Shown here: one piece after another, positions 8,358 to 17,381 of the stretch
Numbering within the stretch: the stretch's first letter is position 1
How the letters are laid out: every line of letters starts with the position of its first letter
The notes under the pieces: generated by a model
Told to the model about the DNA's origin: nothing
The model's database searches: none
What the model saw: the letters and a program-made list of their open reading frames with translations, nothing else
Translations under genes and position numbers: made by a program
NCBI RefSeq assembly: GCF_000607165.1
Contig: NZ_JFZG01000024.1
Location: forward strand, 1 to 64,000
Direction of reading: 5' to 3'
DNA length: 64,000 bases
From: Ralstonia pickettii
Lineage (GTDB): Bacteria; Pseudomonadota; Gammaproteobacteria; Burkholderiales; Burkholderiaceae

Positions 8358-9242
8358 ATGTCCCCCATCGTTCAGTCCGGTACGTTTTCCATCGGCAGCC
8401 ATCGCGTGCATCGTCTCGGCTACGGCGCCATGCAGCTCGCCGGCCCCGGCGTCTTCGGCCCGCCCAAGGACCGCGACGCGGCGCTTGCGGTGTTGCGTGA
8501 AGCCGTTGCCTCGGGCGTCAATCACATCGACACCAGCGACTTCTACGGCCCGCACATCACGAATCAACTGATCCGCGAAGCCTTGCATCCCTATCGCGAC
8601 GATCTGCTCATCGTCACCAAGATCGGCGCCAGGCGCGACGCCCACGGCGCGTGGCTGCCGGCATTCTCAGCGCAGGCGCTGACCGAAGCCGTGCGCGACA
8701 ACCTGCGCAACCTCGGTCTGGATGCTCTGGACGTGGTGAACTTGCGGATCATGTTCGACACGCATGGCCCCGCCGAAGGATCGATCGAAGCGCCGCTCAC
8801 GGCCCTGGCCGAACTGCAACGGCAGGGGCTCGTGCGGCACATCGGGCTGAGCAACGTCACGGCCAACCAGATCGCAGAAGGGCGGCGAATCTGCGACATC
8901 GTCTGCGTGCAGAACCACTACAACCTCGCGCACCGAAACGACGACGGCCTGATCGACGCACTGGCCGCCGACGGCATCGCGTATGTCCCGTACTTTCCGC
9001 TAGGCGGGTTCAACCCGCTGCAATCGTCCACGCTCAACGATGTGGCGACGCGGCTCGGCGCGACTCCCATGCAGACGGCCCTCGCATGGCTGCTGCACCG
9101 GTCACCGAACATTCTGGTGATCCCGGGCACCTCGTCGGTCGCCCACCTGCGCGAGAACCTCGCTGCGGCAGCGATTGCGTTGCCGGAAGAGGCGATGCGC
9201 GAACTCGACGCCGTTGCACTTTCCACGGACGAGGCCGCCTGA
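8358..9242 (+). CDS. pdxI: NADPH-dependent pyridoxal reductase (PdxI-like aldo/keto reductase)
   Basis: A 294-residue aldo/keto reductase closely resembling E. coli PdxI (formerly YdbC) along its whole length, e.g. NRLGYGAMQLAGPGVFGPP-type N-terminus, HIDTSDFYGPH, TKIGARR and SNILVIPGTSS-like C-terminal segment. Expected reaction: pyridoxal to pyridoxine, part of vitamin B6 salvage. Catalytic D58, Y63 and K88 are present. The usual active-site His is replaced in the LDVVNLR segment, where Arg stands, as also recalled for the E. coli protein. AGGAG is 7 bases before the ATG. Divergent from a LysR gene that probably regulates it. Confidence 0.85.
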   Translation: MSPIVQSGTFSIGSHRVHRLGYGAMQLAGPGVFGPPKDRDAALAVLREAVASGVNHIDTSDFYGPHITNQLIREALHPYRDDLLIVTKIGARRDAHGAWLPAFSAQALTEAVRDNLRNLGLDALDVVNLRIMFDTHGPAEGSIEAPLTALAELQRQGLVRHIGLSNVTANQIAEGRRICDIVCVQNHYNLAHRNDDGLIDALAADGIAYVPYFPLGGFNPLQSSTLNDVATRLGATPMQTALAWLLHRSPNILVIPGTSSVAHLRENLAAAAIALPEEAMRELDAVALSTDEAA

Positions 9243-9317
9243 TTTTGTGCAAACGCTTGGCGGGCCCACCGAGTCATCATCGAAACGCGATGGAACCCGC
9301 CGTCTGTAGCGCCGCCG

Positions 9318-10346
9318 CTATGCCGCCTTCATCAGCCCTTCCATCGCCTCGCGCACATAGGCGATCAGATCCGGACCCATCCACGGGCTGGCGGAAAGCT
9401 CCGGCTCCCGCTCCATTGCAAGGCGCACCTTGGCCTGCGTTTGCGGATCATCCCCGGCATATGAGCGGAACAGCTCGATCCAATGCCGCGCAAGCTCCTG
9501 CATGGCCGGCGCATGCGGTGGCGTGCCCTTGGCCAGATGCTGCCGCACCTCGGCAATCAACGTCGGCCACTCGTTAGCGCGCTTGCCAAAGTTTGCGCGC
9601 ATGAACTCCAGCTCTTGCGCCGACAGATACTTCGCATAGATCGCCAGCTTGGTTTCGTTCGCCGCCTCCATGATGAAGTCGAGCATTTCCAGGCTGATGC
9701 CGGTGCGCTGCTGCAACGCCGGCTCGTTGATGTGCATCGTGTGCAGCTTCGCCGTGAGAACCGGGTCCAGTGCCGCGTCCTGCGCGAGCAGTGCCATCCA
9801 TTGCTTTGCAAGGGCCTGTGCGTCGCTGCTGCGTGAGGGCACCTGGCGCGTCATCGCATCCTGCACGGTCGATACCAATGCCGCCCACCGTTCATGACGG
9901 GCCGTATCGGCGTCCATGCGTTCGGCGCGGGCACGCTCTTCCTGCGAAAGATAGTTGTCGTACATGGTCATCCATTCCAAGGTTGTGAGCCACTCGGTCA
10001 ATTCGGGCTCCTCCTTGCGCACGAGCTGGCCGTGCAGCCGCGACAGCCGATCGCGCAGCACGCTGGTTTGCGTGATCTGCTGATCGAGCATCGCAATCTG
10101 CCGTTCCACGATCGTGGTCAGGGGAATGTCCGGATTGGCCAGGAAAGCCCCGACATCGGCCAGCGACATGCCGAAGCGCCGCAAGGCCTGGATCTGGTGC
10201 AGACGGGCGACGTCAGCCTTGTCGTACAGCCGGTAGCCGCTGTCGGAGCGGGCCGAAGGCGTGAGCAGGCCGATGGTGTCGTAGTGATGCAGCATGCGCA
10301 CCGAGAGGCCGCAGCGTTTGGCGAGATCGCCCACTTTCAACAACAT
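9318..10346 (-). CDS. MerR family regulator with TipAS-like effector domain
   Basis: A 342-residue protein. Residues 1-70 form a MerR DNA-binding domain (VGDLAKRCGLSVRMLHHYDTIGLL and SGYRLYDKADVARLHQI), followed by a dimerisation coiled coil to about 120. The long C-terminal part contains two related helical blocks (about 140-240 and 260-342) of the TipAS antibiotic-recognition type, e.g. ALAKQWMALLAQ and ELARHWIELFRS. Such proteins bind drugs or other hydrophobic ligands and remodel promoters with long spacers. Its own promoter has exactly that form (see 10375-10405). No drug pump is adjacent, so the wider target is unknown. Confidence 0.9.
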   Translation of the reverse strand: MLLKVGDLAKRCGLSVRMLHHYDTIGLLTPSARSDSGYRLYDKADVARLHQIQALRRFGMSLADVGAFLANPDIPLTTIVERQIAMLDQQITQTSVLRDRLSRLHGQLVRKEEPELTEWLTTLEWMTMYDNYLSQEERARAERMDADTARHERWAALVSTVQDAMTRQVPSRSSDAQALAKQWMALLAQDAALDPVLTAKLHTMHINEPALQQRTGISLEMLDFIMEAANETKLAIYAKYLSAQELEFMRANFGKRANEWPTLIAEVRQHLAKGTPPHAPAMQELARHWIELFRSYAGDDPQTQAKVRLAMEREPELSASPWMGPDLIAYVREAMEGLMKAA

Positions 10347-10374
10347 CGTGGCTCCTGTCTTCTGGCTTGGATGT

Positions 10375-10405
10375 AGGCTAGGACCTCACACAGTGTGAGG
10401 GTCAA
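10375..10405 (-). promoter_or_regulatory. MerR-type promoter and operator of the TipA-like gene
   Basis: On the minus strand, TTGACC (-35) and TAGCCT (-10) are separated by a 19-base spacer that contains a perfect inverted repeat CCTCACAC-A-GTGTGAGG (10384-10400). A 19-bp spacer with a central palindrome is the signature of promoters activated by MerR proteins through DNA untwisting. The -10 lies about 29 bases upstream of the regulator's ATG, so the gene is almost certainly autoregulated. Confidence 0.85.
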
Positions 10406-10573
10406 GCGCGGCGTGAATGGGATCGAAATGGACAGCGCCCGATGAAGACGCAGGCGTATCGAGCATACTGAACCACGCCCCTCTGTGGTGGGGACAATGT
10501 CCCGCGAACCCGCGCCGCTGCGTGCGTCACAAAAAATTCATTCAACTCTGTGTTCAGCGGGTCGTTTAGCGGA

Positions 10574-12391
10574 ATGTCCGATCTTGCGTCTACCGCCAAC
10601 GTCATGACTTTCTCACCGCTTCCCCTGCCTGCGGGCATTGCGCCCGAGATGCTGCGCACGGTGTTCCAACCGATCTTCCGCTTGTCGACCACCGAGGTGC
10701 TCGGCTACGAAGCCCTGCTGCGCGGGCCGGTGGGTTCGGCCATGGAGTCGCCCGCAGCGCTGTTTGCCGCAGCGTCGGACACAGCCGGCACGATTGCCCT
10801 GGAGACCACCGCTGCGCGTTTGGCCATCGCCAATTTCTCGGCGATGCGGTTGCCGGGCAAGCTGTTCCTGAACTTCAGCGCGCAGGGCGTACGCCAGTTA
10901 CTGGAAGACCATGCCCGCCTGCTGCATGCCATTGCCGACCACGACCTGCACCCCTCGCGCATCGTCATCGAACTGACCGAGCAAACGCCGATCGATGATC
11001 TGGCCAGCTTTGCCGAGGCACTGTCGGTGGCACGCGACTTTGGCCTGCAATGCGCGCTTGACGATTTCGGCACCGGCAATGCCAACCTGAACCTGCTGAT
11101 CGAACTGACGCCAGACTTCATCAAGCTCGACAAATATTTCCTGCGTGACATTGCCAAGCACCCGGCCAAGCTGGACATGGCACGCACGCTGCAACAGACA
11201 CTCAAGGGCAGCGCCACCAGCATCATTGCCGAAGGGCTGGAGACCGAAGACGAACTGGGCGTGGTGCGCGATCTGGGCATCCGCTTTGGGCAAGGTTTCT
11301 TCCTCGCACGCCCACAGGACAAGCCCGCGAGCGACATGTCGAGCCACGCGGCGCGCGTGCTGCAGTCTTCGCAGATTGCGGTGTTTCCTCAGGCTGTGCG
11401 CGTGGGCTGGCGCGCCATCACGGCCAGCAAGCTGCTGCGCGTGGCACCCACCGTGCCCCTGCGCAGCAGCAACGACGACGTACTGCACCTGTTCAACCGC
11501 CACCCCGATCTGCACGCCGTGGCGCTGCTCGATGAAGACGAGCGGCCGCTCGCGCTCGTCGCGCGCCGAGCCTTTATCGACCGCTATGCGATGCCATATC
11601 ACCGCGAGCTGTACGGCAAAAAGCCGGCGTTGGCGTTTGCCAACCGGCAGCCGGTGCTGGTGGAAAAATCCGCTTCGCTCGAAGACATGTCCGCGCTGCT
11701 GATGAGCGAAGACCAACGCTACCTGACCGACGGTTTCATCATCACCGAGCATGGCCGCTACCTGGGCCTGGGCACCGGTGAAGAGCTGGTGCGCACCGTG
11801 ACGGAAATCCGCATCGAGGCCGCACGCTACGCCAACCCGCTCACATTCCTGCCGGGCAACATTCCGTTGAATCTGCACATTGAACGTTTGCTGGAGGCGC
11901 GCGCAGAGTTCTATGCCTGCTATGTCGACCTCAACCACTTCAAGCCCTTCAACGACCAATACGGCTACTGGCAAGGCGACGAGATGCTGAAGATGGCCGC
12001 CGCCGTGCTGGCCACTGCCTGCGAGCCCACGCGCGACTTTCTCGGCCACGTGGGCGGCGACGATTTCCTGATCCTGTTTCAGAGCGCCGACTGGCAGGCG
12101 CGCATCACGCAGGCCATGGCGGCGTTCAACGCCAACGCGCTCGCCATGTATACGCCGGCAGACCGCTCTGCGGGCGGCATCCACGCCGAAGACCGCAAAG
12201 GGCTGCCAGCCTTCTTCCGCTTTGTGACGATGGCGGTGGGCGCGCTGCACGTGTACCCCGGTGCCGCGCGCAGCAGCGACGACATCGGCACTGCCGCCGC
12301 ACTCGCCAAGCGGCGTGCCAAGCAAAGTGACGATGGGTTCTACCTTGAAGCCATGCAGCCTTCCGCCGCGGCAATGCGCGCAATGGCCTAG
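10574..12391 (+). CDS. EAL-CBS-GGDEF domain protein (cyclic di-GMP turnover)
   Basis: A 605-residue cytoplasmic protein. The N-terminal EAL phosphodiesterase domain (about 25-260) keeps the catalytic signatures: EALLRG at 46, LNFSA, ELTEQ, DDFGTGNAN, KLDKYF and AEGLE. A middle region (about 275-415) resembles a CBS pair. The C-terminal GGDEF-like domain carries VGGDDF in place of GGDEF, and no RxxD inhibitory site is evident, so cyclase activity is uncertain. The protein probably hydrolyses cyclic di-GMP, with the C-terminal domain possibly sensing GTP. The ATG at 10574 is used; the next, at 10604, is equally possible. It converges on an orphan luxR gene. Confidence 0.87.
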   Translation: MSDLASTANVMTFSPLPLPAGIAPEMLRTVFQPIFRLSTTEVLGYEALLRGPVGSAMESPAALFAAASDTAGTIALETTAARLAIANFSAMRLPGKLFLNFSAQGVRQLLEDHARLLHAIADHDLHPSRIVIELTEQTPIDDLASFAEALSVARDFGLQCALDDFGTGNANLNLLIELTPDFIKLDKYFLRDIAKHPAKLDMARTLQQTLKGSATSIIAEGLETEDELGVVRDLGIRFGQGFFLARPQDKPASDMSSHAARVLQSSQIAVFPQAVRVGWRAITASKLLRVAPTVPLRSSNDDVLHLFNRHPDLHAVALLDEDERPLALVARRAFIDRYAMPYHRELYGKKPALAFANRQPVLVEKSASLEDMSALLMSEDQRYLTDGFIITEHGRYLGLGTGEELVRTVTEIRIEAARYANPLTFLPGNIPLNLHIERLLEARAEFYACYVDLNHFKPFNDQYGYWQGDEMLKMAAAVLATACEPTRDFLGHVGGDDFLILFQSADWQARITQAMAAFNANALAMYTPADRSAGGIHAEDRKGLPAFFRFVTMAVGALHVYPGAARSSDDIGTAAALAKRRAKQSDDGFYLEAMQPSAAAMRAMA

Positions 12392-12397
12392 ACAACG

Positions 12398-13147
12398 CTA
12401 CAGCGCCGGAATCAGCCCGAGCAGCGCGGCCTTCACCACGGCATGCGTCTTGTTGGCAGCATTGAGCTTGGTGATGGCGTTGCGGATGTGAAAGTTCACG
12501 TTGCGCTCGGTCATCTCCAGGATGGCCGCGACTTCGGCCGCCGTCTTGCCTTCGGCCGTCCAGTGCAGTGTCCGGCGTTCAACCTCTTTCAGGCGCGTGG
12601 CGGCATCGGGCAAGACCTTTTCTGCCATCAGCGTGCTGATGCTGTCGTGCGCGCGCTGGCTCAGCCAGATCATTTCGGGCTCGCGGGCGGCCAGTTCATC
12701 TTCGGTGATAGGCGTGGCGCTGCGGACCAGGCTGAAGGTGCCGAAGATGCCGGTGTGATCCCGAATGGTGTGCGACCACCCGTGGTTGAGCCCGTGCCGG
12801 CGCGCGTCCATCCAGAACGGTGCGTCTGCCGTGGCGATGCCGGACCACAGCATTGGCTTGACGCAGCGCTGCCCAAATTGCAGCACCGGGTCGATGGCCA
12901 AGTAGCCGCGCACCCGGTAGTGCTCGCGCCAGTGCTCCGGGTAGGTACTCCAGCAGATGGTGTTGAAGCGCGTGATCGGAATGGCTGCACGCAGGGCGTA
13001 GGCGCAATAGTCGAAACCCAGTAGAGCCACCGCCTGTTGCAGGCAACGGATGACCGCATCGGCATCGCGCAGGGCGTTCAACTCGCGCAGCAATTCCGCA
13101 CGCCAGGATGTTGCGCAGCCGTGCGGCAATTGGTTGTGAACGCCCAT
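12398..13147 (-). CDS. LuxR family regulator with acyl-homoserine-lactone-binding domain (LuxR solo)
   Basis: A 249-residue protein. The autoinducer-binding domain (about 20-165) keeps the conserved W and Y of EHWREHYRVRGY, the D-P pair (AIDPV) and W of PMLW that contact acyl-homoserine lactones in LuxR and TraR. The C-terminal LuxR helix-turn-helix (about 185-249) has LHWTAEGKTAAEVAAIL and TERNVNFHIRNAITKLNA. No luxI-type synthase is in the window, so this is an orphan receptor that may respond to signals made elsewhere in the genome or by neighbours. It resembles SolR of Ralstonia in length and layout. Confidence 0.88.
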   Translation of the reverse strand: MGVHNQLPHGCATSWRAELLRELNALRDADAVIRCLQQAVALLGFDYCAYALRAAIPITRFNTICWSTYPEHWREHYRVRGYLAIDPVLQFGQRCVKPMLWSGIATADAPFWMDARRHGLNHGWSHTIRDHTGIFGTFSLVRSATPITEDELAAREPEMIWLSQRAHDSISTLMAEKVLPDAATRLKEVERRTLHWTAEGKTAAEVAAILEMTERNVNFHIRNAITKLNAANKTHAVVKAALLGLIPAL

Positions 13148-14089
13148 CCCATTAGCCCCCAGAACACACGCTAAATCGCCATGCCCGCGCCCATTCCCGC
13201 CAACTGGCTTTCCTCATTTCAAAACGGGCGGAAAGCGTGATCAGCCTTGCGTTTTGCTGAGGGCAATCGTTGGCGTGCTGGAACTATACATAATCCAAAA
13301 CGAATTGCGCGCCAGGCATAGCCTATGCAATTAGTAGGTTTTCTCGAATATTTGAATAGTGCAATACAGTGATAAATGAATGGATAGTCAAACGGCTTTG
13401 CGCAAAAACACGCCCATTATTTAAATCGGATCTTTATGCGCGAGATGTCCGCAATCGCCATTGCAATCTGTCTACCTGATCGGCCCTTCTTACAAAGTCC
13501 GGGGAGGCGGAATTCGTATCGTCCGTTTCCACCATTGCTCGCGGTTCCTGCCTAGGTGCGTCTCCGTACGCATCGTCGCGTTGCGGTGCCGAAAACGCCG
13601 CAAAGCGTGCGCCGGCGCCACATTGCAGTGGTGCGAAAGCGCGACACCCAGCAAGGACCACACCGCCGCCCCGCGACGAAACGCCGCAGTAAAAATAACA
13701 ATATCGACGTTGCACGTGCAGATTGACCGACGTTCGGAAAAATTGACGTGTCAGATTTACACGCGCGTGTGGCGATTCGCTACCACGGCAGCGAATTAGG
13801 GCAAGAAGGGCTTTCTTATTGGGGTTTCACAGTGTCAGCGAAACCCTTACAGTCTGGTCCGCGACTCGCCCTCTCGATGTAGTCGAGACCCCGACAAGAA
13901 ACACGACGGTACGAAGCAACAGGGTTTTTGGCGCGTCTTCATCCTCGTCACTCCCCCGGTTTGTGGCGCTTTTTCAAATCCGGATTTCCCGGAATTGGCG
14001 GAGCTTTGCCCAAATTCAAAAAAGTGACGCGGACTTAATGCGGCGGTTGTCCCGCCCCACTGACCCATTTGCATAGGAAGTCCCGTTTC
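13148..14089. other. Long AT-richer intergenic region
   Basis: About 940 bases with no credible gene; the short open frames have no coding character or ribosome binding sites. The part at about 13250-13440 is clearly richer in A/T than the surrounding genes (for example AACTATACATAATCC, TTTTCTCGAATATTTGAA, CCCATTATTTAAATC). It could bind H-NS-like silencers or hold promoters of the flanking luxR and propeller genes. I see no repeat, tRNA or insertion sequence end. Confidence 0.5.
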
Positions 14090-15508
14090 ATGCGCTCCAC
14101 TCTGATTTCTCTTGGCCTTGTCGCCACCGCCGCCCTCGGTCTGTTCTCTGCCGGTGCCCAGGCCAACTGCGTTGCCAATCCGCCCACGCAATCCAACACG
14201 ACCTTTCCTGCCAGCCTGACCGGCAAGCTCGCGTATCACAGCTACGTCAGCTACGGCGACGGCACCAGTCAGCTCTTCATCTATGATTTTTCGGCACGCA
14301 CGCTGCAGCAGGTGTCGAAGGCGGCCTGGGGCATCCAGGACCCGATGAATGCGGTGTTCAGCCCCGACGGCAAGTGGATCGCCTTCATGGGCATCACCAA
14401 CAACGCGTGGAACGTGTTCTTCTGGCAGGTCGGTTCGACCAGCATGCCGATCAACCTGACCAACAGCACCGGCCAGACGCGCAATGAAGACCCGAAGTTC
14501 AGCGCCGACGGCAAATCGCTGTTCTTCAAGCAGAACGGCGATGTCATGCAGGCCGCGCTGTCGTACACCAGCTCGGGCCCCGTATTCACTTCCACTGTGA
14601 ATCTGACGCGCACGGCACCGACGCTGGAAAACTCGATGCCGTTTGCGACGCCGGACGGCACGGCCGTCTACTACACCACGGGCACAGGTTCGGGCATGGG
14701 CCTGTACAAACAGACCGTGGGCAGCACCACCAAGGTGGCGTTCGACACGCCGGCGGGCCTGGCGACGTACTACCCGATCGTGCGCGCCGACGGCACCGTC
14801 TTCTATGCCCGCTGGCACGACGCTACCAGCCAGGCCGACCAGATCTACACCAAGGTCAACCCGAGCGACACGCCCAACCAGCTCACACTCAACGACTGCA
14901 ACAGCAACAACTCCGACCCGTCGCCCGTGAACGGCACGAACTACGTGTTCTTCTCGTCGACGAGCGCGGGCGGCTACCAGCTCTACCTGGGCGATGCGAG
15001 CAACGGCCAGCGCTGGAGCCTGTCGCAGTTTGGTGTGAACTCGGACACGACCAAGGCGAAGCTCGGCTCGAACTACTACCCGGGCACGCCGACGGCCGCC
15101 GCACAGGCTGTCACACTGCTCTCGCAGGGCAAGCCGGCCAGCGCGTCCACCAGCTACAGCGCAAGCTTCGGCCCCGCCTACGCGTTTGACGGCAACACCA
15201 CCAGCACGCGCTGGGATTCAGTGGAAGGCGTTGCGGGCGCGCAATGGTTGATGGTGGATCTGGGCTCGACCCGCACCATCACCGGCGTCGACCTGTACTG
15301 GGACGCCGGCGCCAAGGTGTACTACATCCAAACCTCGAATGACGGCGTGACCTGGACGAACATCTACTCGACGTCGAGCGGTGCTTCGTGGGGCCACACA
15401 GCGCTGGCCAACCTCAAGGGCAGCGGCCGCTATGTGCGCATGTACGGCACGCAGCGCGCCACGCAATGGGGTTACTCGCTGGACGAGATGCAGGTGTGGG
15501 GCTACTAA
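14090..15508 (+). CDS. Exported beta-propeller protein with F5/8 type C (discoidin) domain
   Basis: A 472-residue secreted protein. A signal peptide (about 1-25, ending GAQA) is followed by TolB-like PD40 repeats (FSPDGKWIAFM, FSADGKSLFF, FATPDGTAVYY) forming a propeller, about 50-330. A C-terminal discoidin/F5-8C domain (about 345-472) shows AYAFDGNTTSTRWDS, QWLMVDLGSTRTITGVDLYW and GRYVRMYGTQRATQWGYSL. Such domains usually bind sugars or surfaces, so a role in polysaccharide binding at or outside the cell is likely. The ATG at 14090 has AGGAAG 9 bases upstream. It stands alone beside an AT-rich gap. Confidence 0.82.
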   Translation: MRSTLISLGLVATAALGLFSAGAQANCVANPPTQSNTTFPASLTGKLAYHSYVSYGDGTSQLFIYDFSARTLQQVSKAAWGIQDPMNAVFSPDGKWIAFMGITNNAWNVFFWQVGSTSMPINLTNSTGQTRNEDPKFSADGKSLFFKQNGDVMQAALSYTSSGPVFTSTVNLTRTAPTLENSMPFATPDGTAVYYTTGTGSGMGLYKQTVGSTTKVAFDTPAGLATYYPIVRADGTVFYARWHDATSQADQIYTKVNPSDTPNQLTLNDCNSNNSDPSPVNGTNYVFFSSTSAGGYQLYLGDASNGQRWSLSQFGVNSDTTKAKLGSNYYPGTPTAAAQAVTLLSQGKPASASTSYSASFGPAYAFDGNTTSTRWDSVEGVAGAQWLMVDLGSTRTITGVDLYWDAGAKVYYIQTSNDGVTWTNIYSTSSGASWGHTALANLKGSGRYVRMYGTQRATQWGYSLDEMQVWGY

Positions 15509-15532
15509 GCAGCAGCACCGGCATCATCTGAC

Positions 15533-15576
15533 ATGACAAACGCCCCGGTGGCTTCGGCCCCCGGGGCGTTTGTCAT
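15533..15576 (+). terminator. Long-stem hairpin terminator
   Basis: A perfect 16-bp stem (ATGACAAACGCCCCGG with its complement) around a 12-nt loop, 24 bases after the propeller gene. No long T-run follows beyond TTTGT, but the stem is strong enough to end transcription from the left. Confidence 0.75.
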
Positions 15577-15689
15577 TGGTGCGATGGGCGCGCCGCATTG
15601 GGGCCTACCCCTAAATTGTCAAAAGCTGAACATTCAGCCTGTGCAGGGCTCGGCACGATGGCGTCTCCGCTCCACGCCAGAGGATCACG

Positions 15690-17354
15690 ATGCCCTCCCG
15701 TACACCCCCGAACACCCCTGCGCACGGCATGAGCCGGCGCGATTTTCTGACGCTCGGCACCGCCGCTGCCAGCCTTGGCGCACTGGGCGTGAGCCTGCCG
15801 GAAGGCGCGCAAGCCGCCGCGCATGCCGCCGACGCCAACTGGCATGCCGGCCAGCTCACGCATCTGATTCCGGCGGCGAGCCACGACCGCTTTCTCATCA
15901 AGGCATCGTTCCAGGCACCGCTTGCGCGTGCGCCGTGGCTGATGGTCAACGGCAAGCGCGTCGCCGGGGAGCAGACCGATGCCGCCGGCCGCTTCTGGCG
16001 CTTCGATGCGCGGGGCCTGCAGCCCGCGACGCAATACACGCTGCGCATTGTCGATGCGGCCGGCAAGCCGCTGGCCGACGCATGGCCGCTGCGGACTTTT
16101 CCCGCACCCGATGCCACCCCCGCGCGCCTGCGTATCCTGGCCTACACCTGCGCCGGCGGTTATGACGGCCCGCCGGTGGCGGGCAAGACCGCGTGGCTGG
16201 ACATGAGCGCCCGCCGTCGCCTGCTCGCGCGCGGCATGTCGTTCGCGCCCGACACCGTCATCGCCAATGGCGACCACATCTACTGGGATCTGCAGACCTC
16301 GCAGAACAAGCCGTTCGCACGCCAGGTGCGCGAACTGATGTGGGCAAAATTTGGCGGCGCGCTCGACACATCGGTGCCAATGTCGCACCCGAAGAACGAA
16401 GCCATCTTCACGCGCGTGTGCGATTACCAGATCAGCGGCCTGTACGGCACCACGCTGCGCTCCACGCCGGCGTATTTCCTGACCGACGACCACGACACCT
16501 TCGAGAACGACGAGTTCGACGACAAGGTCGCCACACTGCCGCCGGAGCCGTACGGTCTGGTGGGCGCTGAGCTTACGCAACATCGCTACTACCCCGAGTT
16601 CCTGCCTGACGCGAACCGCCCCGTGTGGCTGCCCGGCGGTGACAAGGCCGGCATGCCCACCGACACCAACAGCGCCTTCGGCACGCTGCGCTACGGCGCG
16701 CTGCTCGAAGCCGTGCTGTACGACTGCCGGCGCTTTCTCGACAACAAGGGCATCCACGCACGCGTGGTGCCGCAATGGGTGGAGGACTGGCTCGTAGCCC
16801 GCACGCGCGCCGAAGACACCGCGCATTTCTTCCATGTGCCGTCGCTACCGTTTGCGTATTCGTCGGGCAAGCTGGGCGATTGGTATCCGGACCTGCTCGA
16901 CAGGAAGACCGGCCGCCTCGTCGCCAACCAGCTCAAGCCCGGTTGGCAGGCCGGTTGGCACTCGCAGCACCAGCGCCTGGTGGCAGCGCTTGCCGAGCAG
17001 AAACAACGTGCGGCCGTGATCGTGCAGGGCGACTTCCATGCATCGGCGGCCGGGTCCATGTCGCGCTCGGGCGATCTGACATTCGCGCATCCGGTGCATA
17101 CGGTCATGACCGGCACGCTCGGCACCGGCGACCTCGCCTTCCCTTCGGCATTCCGCAGCATCGAAACCACACCCGCACTGTCCGTCGCCATGCAGGAGGC
17201 GCTGCGCCCGACGGAGAAAAATGGCTTTACCATCATCGACGTGACGCCCGAGAAGATGACTTTCTCGCTGTTCATGTGGCGCCCGCCCGAACCAGTGGAA
17301 GCCATCGATACACTGCAGCCGGCGCTGGTGTACGAGGTACCGCGGCTGGCGTGA
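15690..17354 (+). CDS. PhoD-like alkaline phosphatase/phosphodiesterase, Tat-exported
   Basis: A 554-residue metallophosphoesterase of the PhoD family. A twin-arginine signal SRRDFLTL at residues 15-22 and a hydrophobic stretch to about 43 indicate folded export to the periplasm. An N-terminal fibronectin-like domain (about 55-140) precedes the catalytic domain, with NGDHIYWD, TDDHDTFEND, YDCRRF and the late QGDFHAS supplying metal and phosphate ligands. It probably releases phosphate from esters or diesters. The ATG at 15690 gives a long n-region; 15729 would start directly at the Tat motif. The PanE-like gene follows after 27 bases in the same direction. Confidence 0.85.
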   Translation: MPSRTPPNTPAHGMSRRDFLTLGTAAASLGALGVSLPEGAQAAAHAADANWHAGQLTHLIPAASHDRFLIKASFQAPLARAPWLMVNGKRVAGEQTDAAGRFWRFDARGLQPATQYTLRIVDAAGKPLADAWPLRTFPAPDATPARLRILAYTCAGGYDGPPVAGKTAWLDMSARRRLLARGMSFAPDTVIANGDHIYWDLQTSQNKPFARQVRELMWAKFGGALDTSVPMSHPKNEAIFTRVCDYQISGLYGTTLRSTPAYFLTDDHDTFENDEFDDKVATLPPEPYGLVGAELTQHRYYPEFLPDANRPVWLPGGDKAGMPTDTNSAFGTLRYGALLEAVLYDCRRFLDNKGIHARVVPQWVEDWLVARTRAEDTAHFFHVPSLPFAYSSGKLGDWYPDLLDRKTGRLVANQLKPGWQAGWHSQHQRLVAALAEQKQRAAVIVQGDFHASAAGSMSRSGDLTFAHPVHTVMTGTLGTGDLAFPSAFRSIETTPALSVAMQEALRPTEKNGFTIIDVTPEKMTFSLFMWRPPEPVEAIDTLQPALVYEVPRLA

Positions 17355-17381
17355 CAAGTCAGCGCAACAACAGGGAGACGC

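Noticed and set aside
13434-14076. Three short open frames in the AT-richer gap
   Set aside because: No ribosome binding sites, low-complexity composition and mutual overlap on opposite strands. Treated as non-coding.
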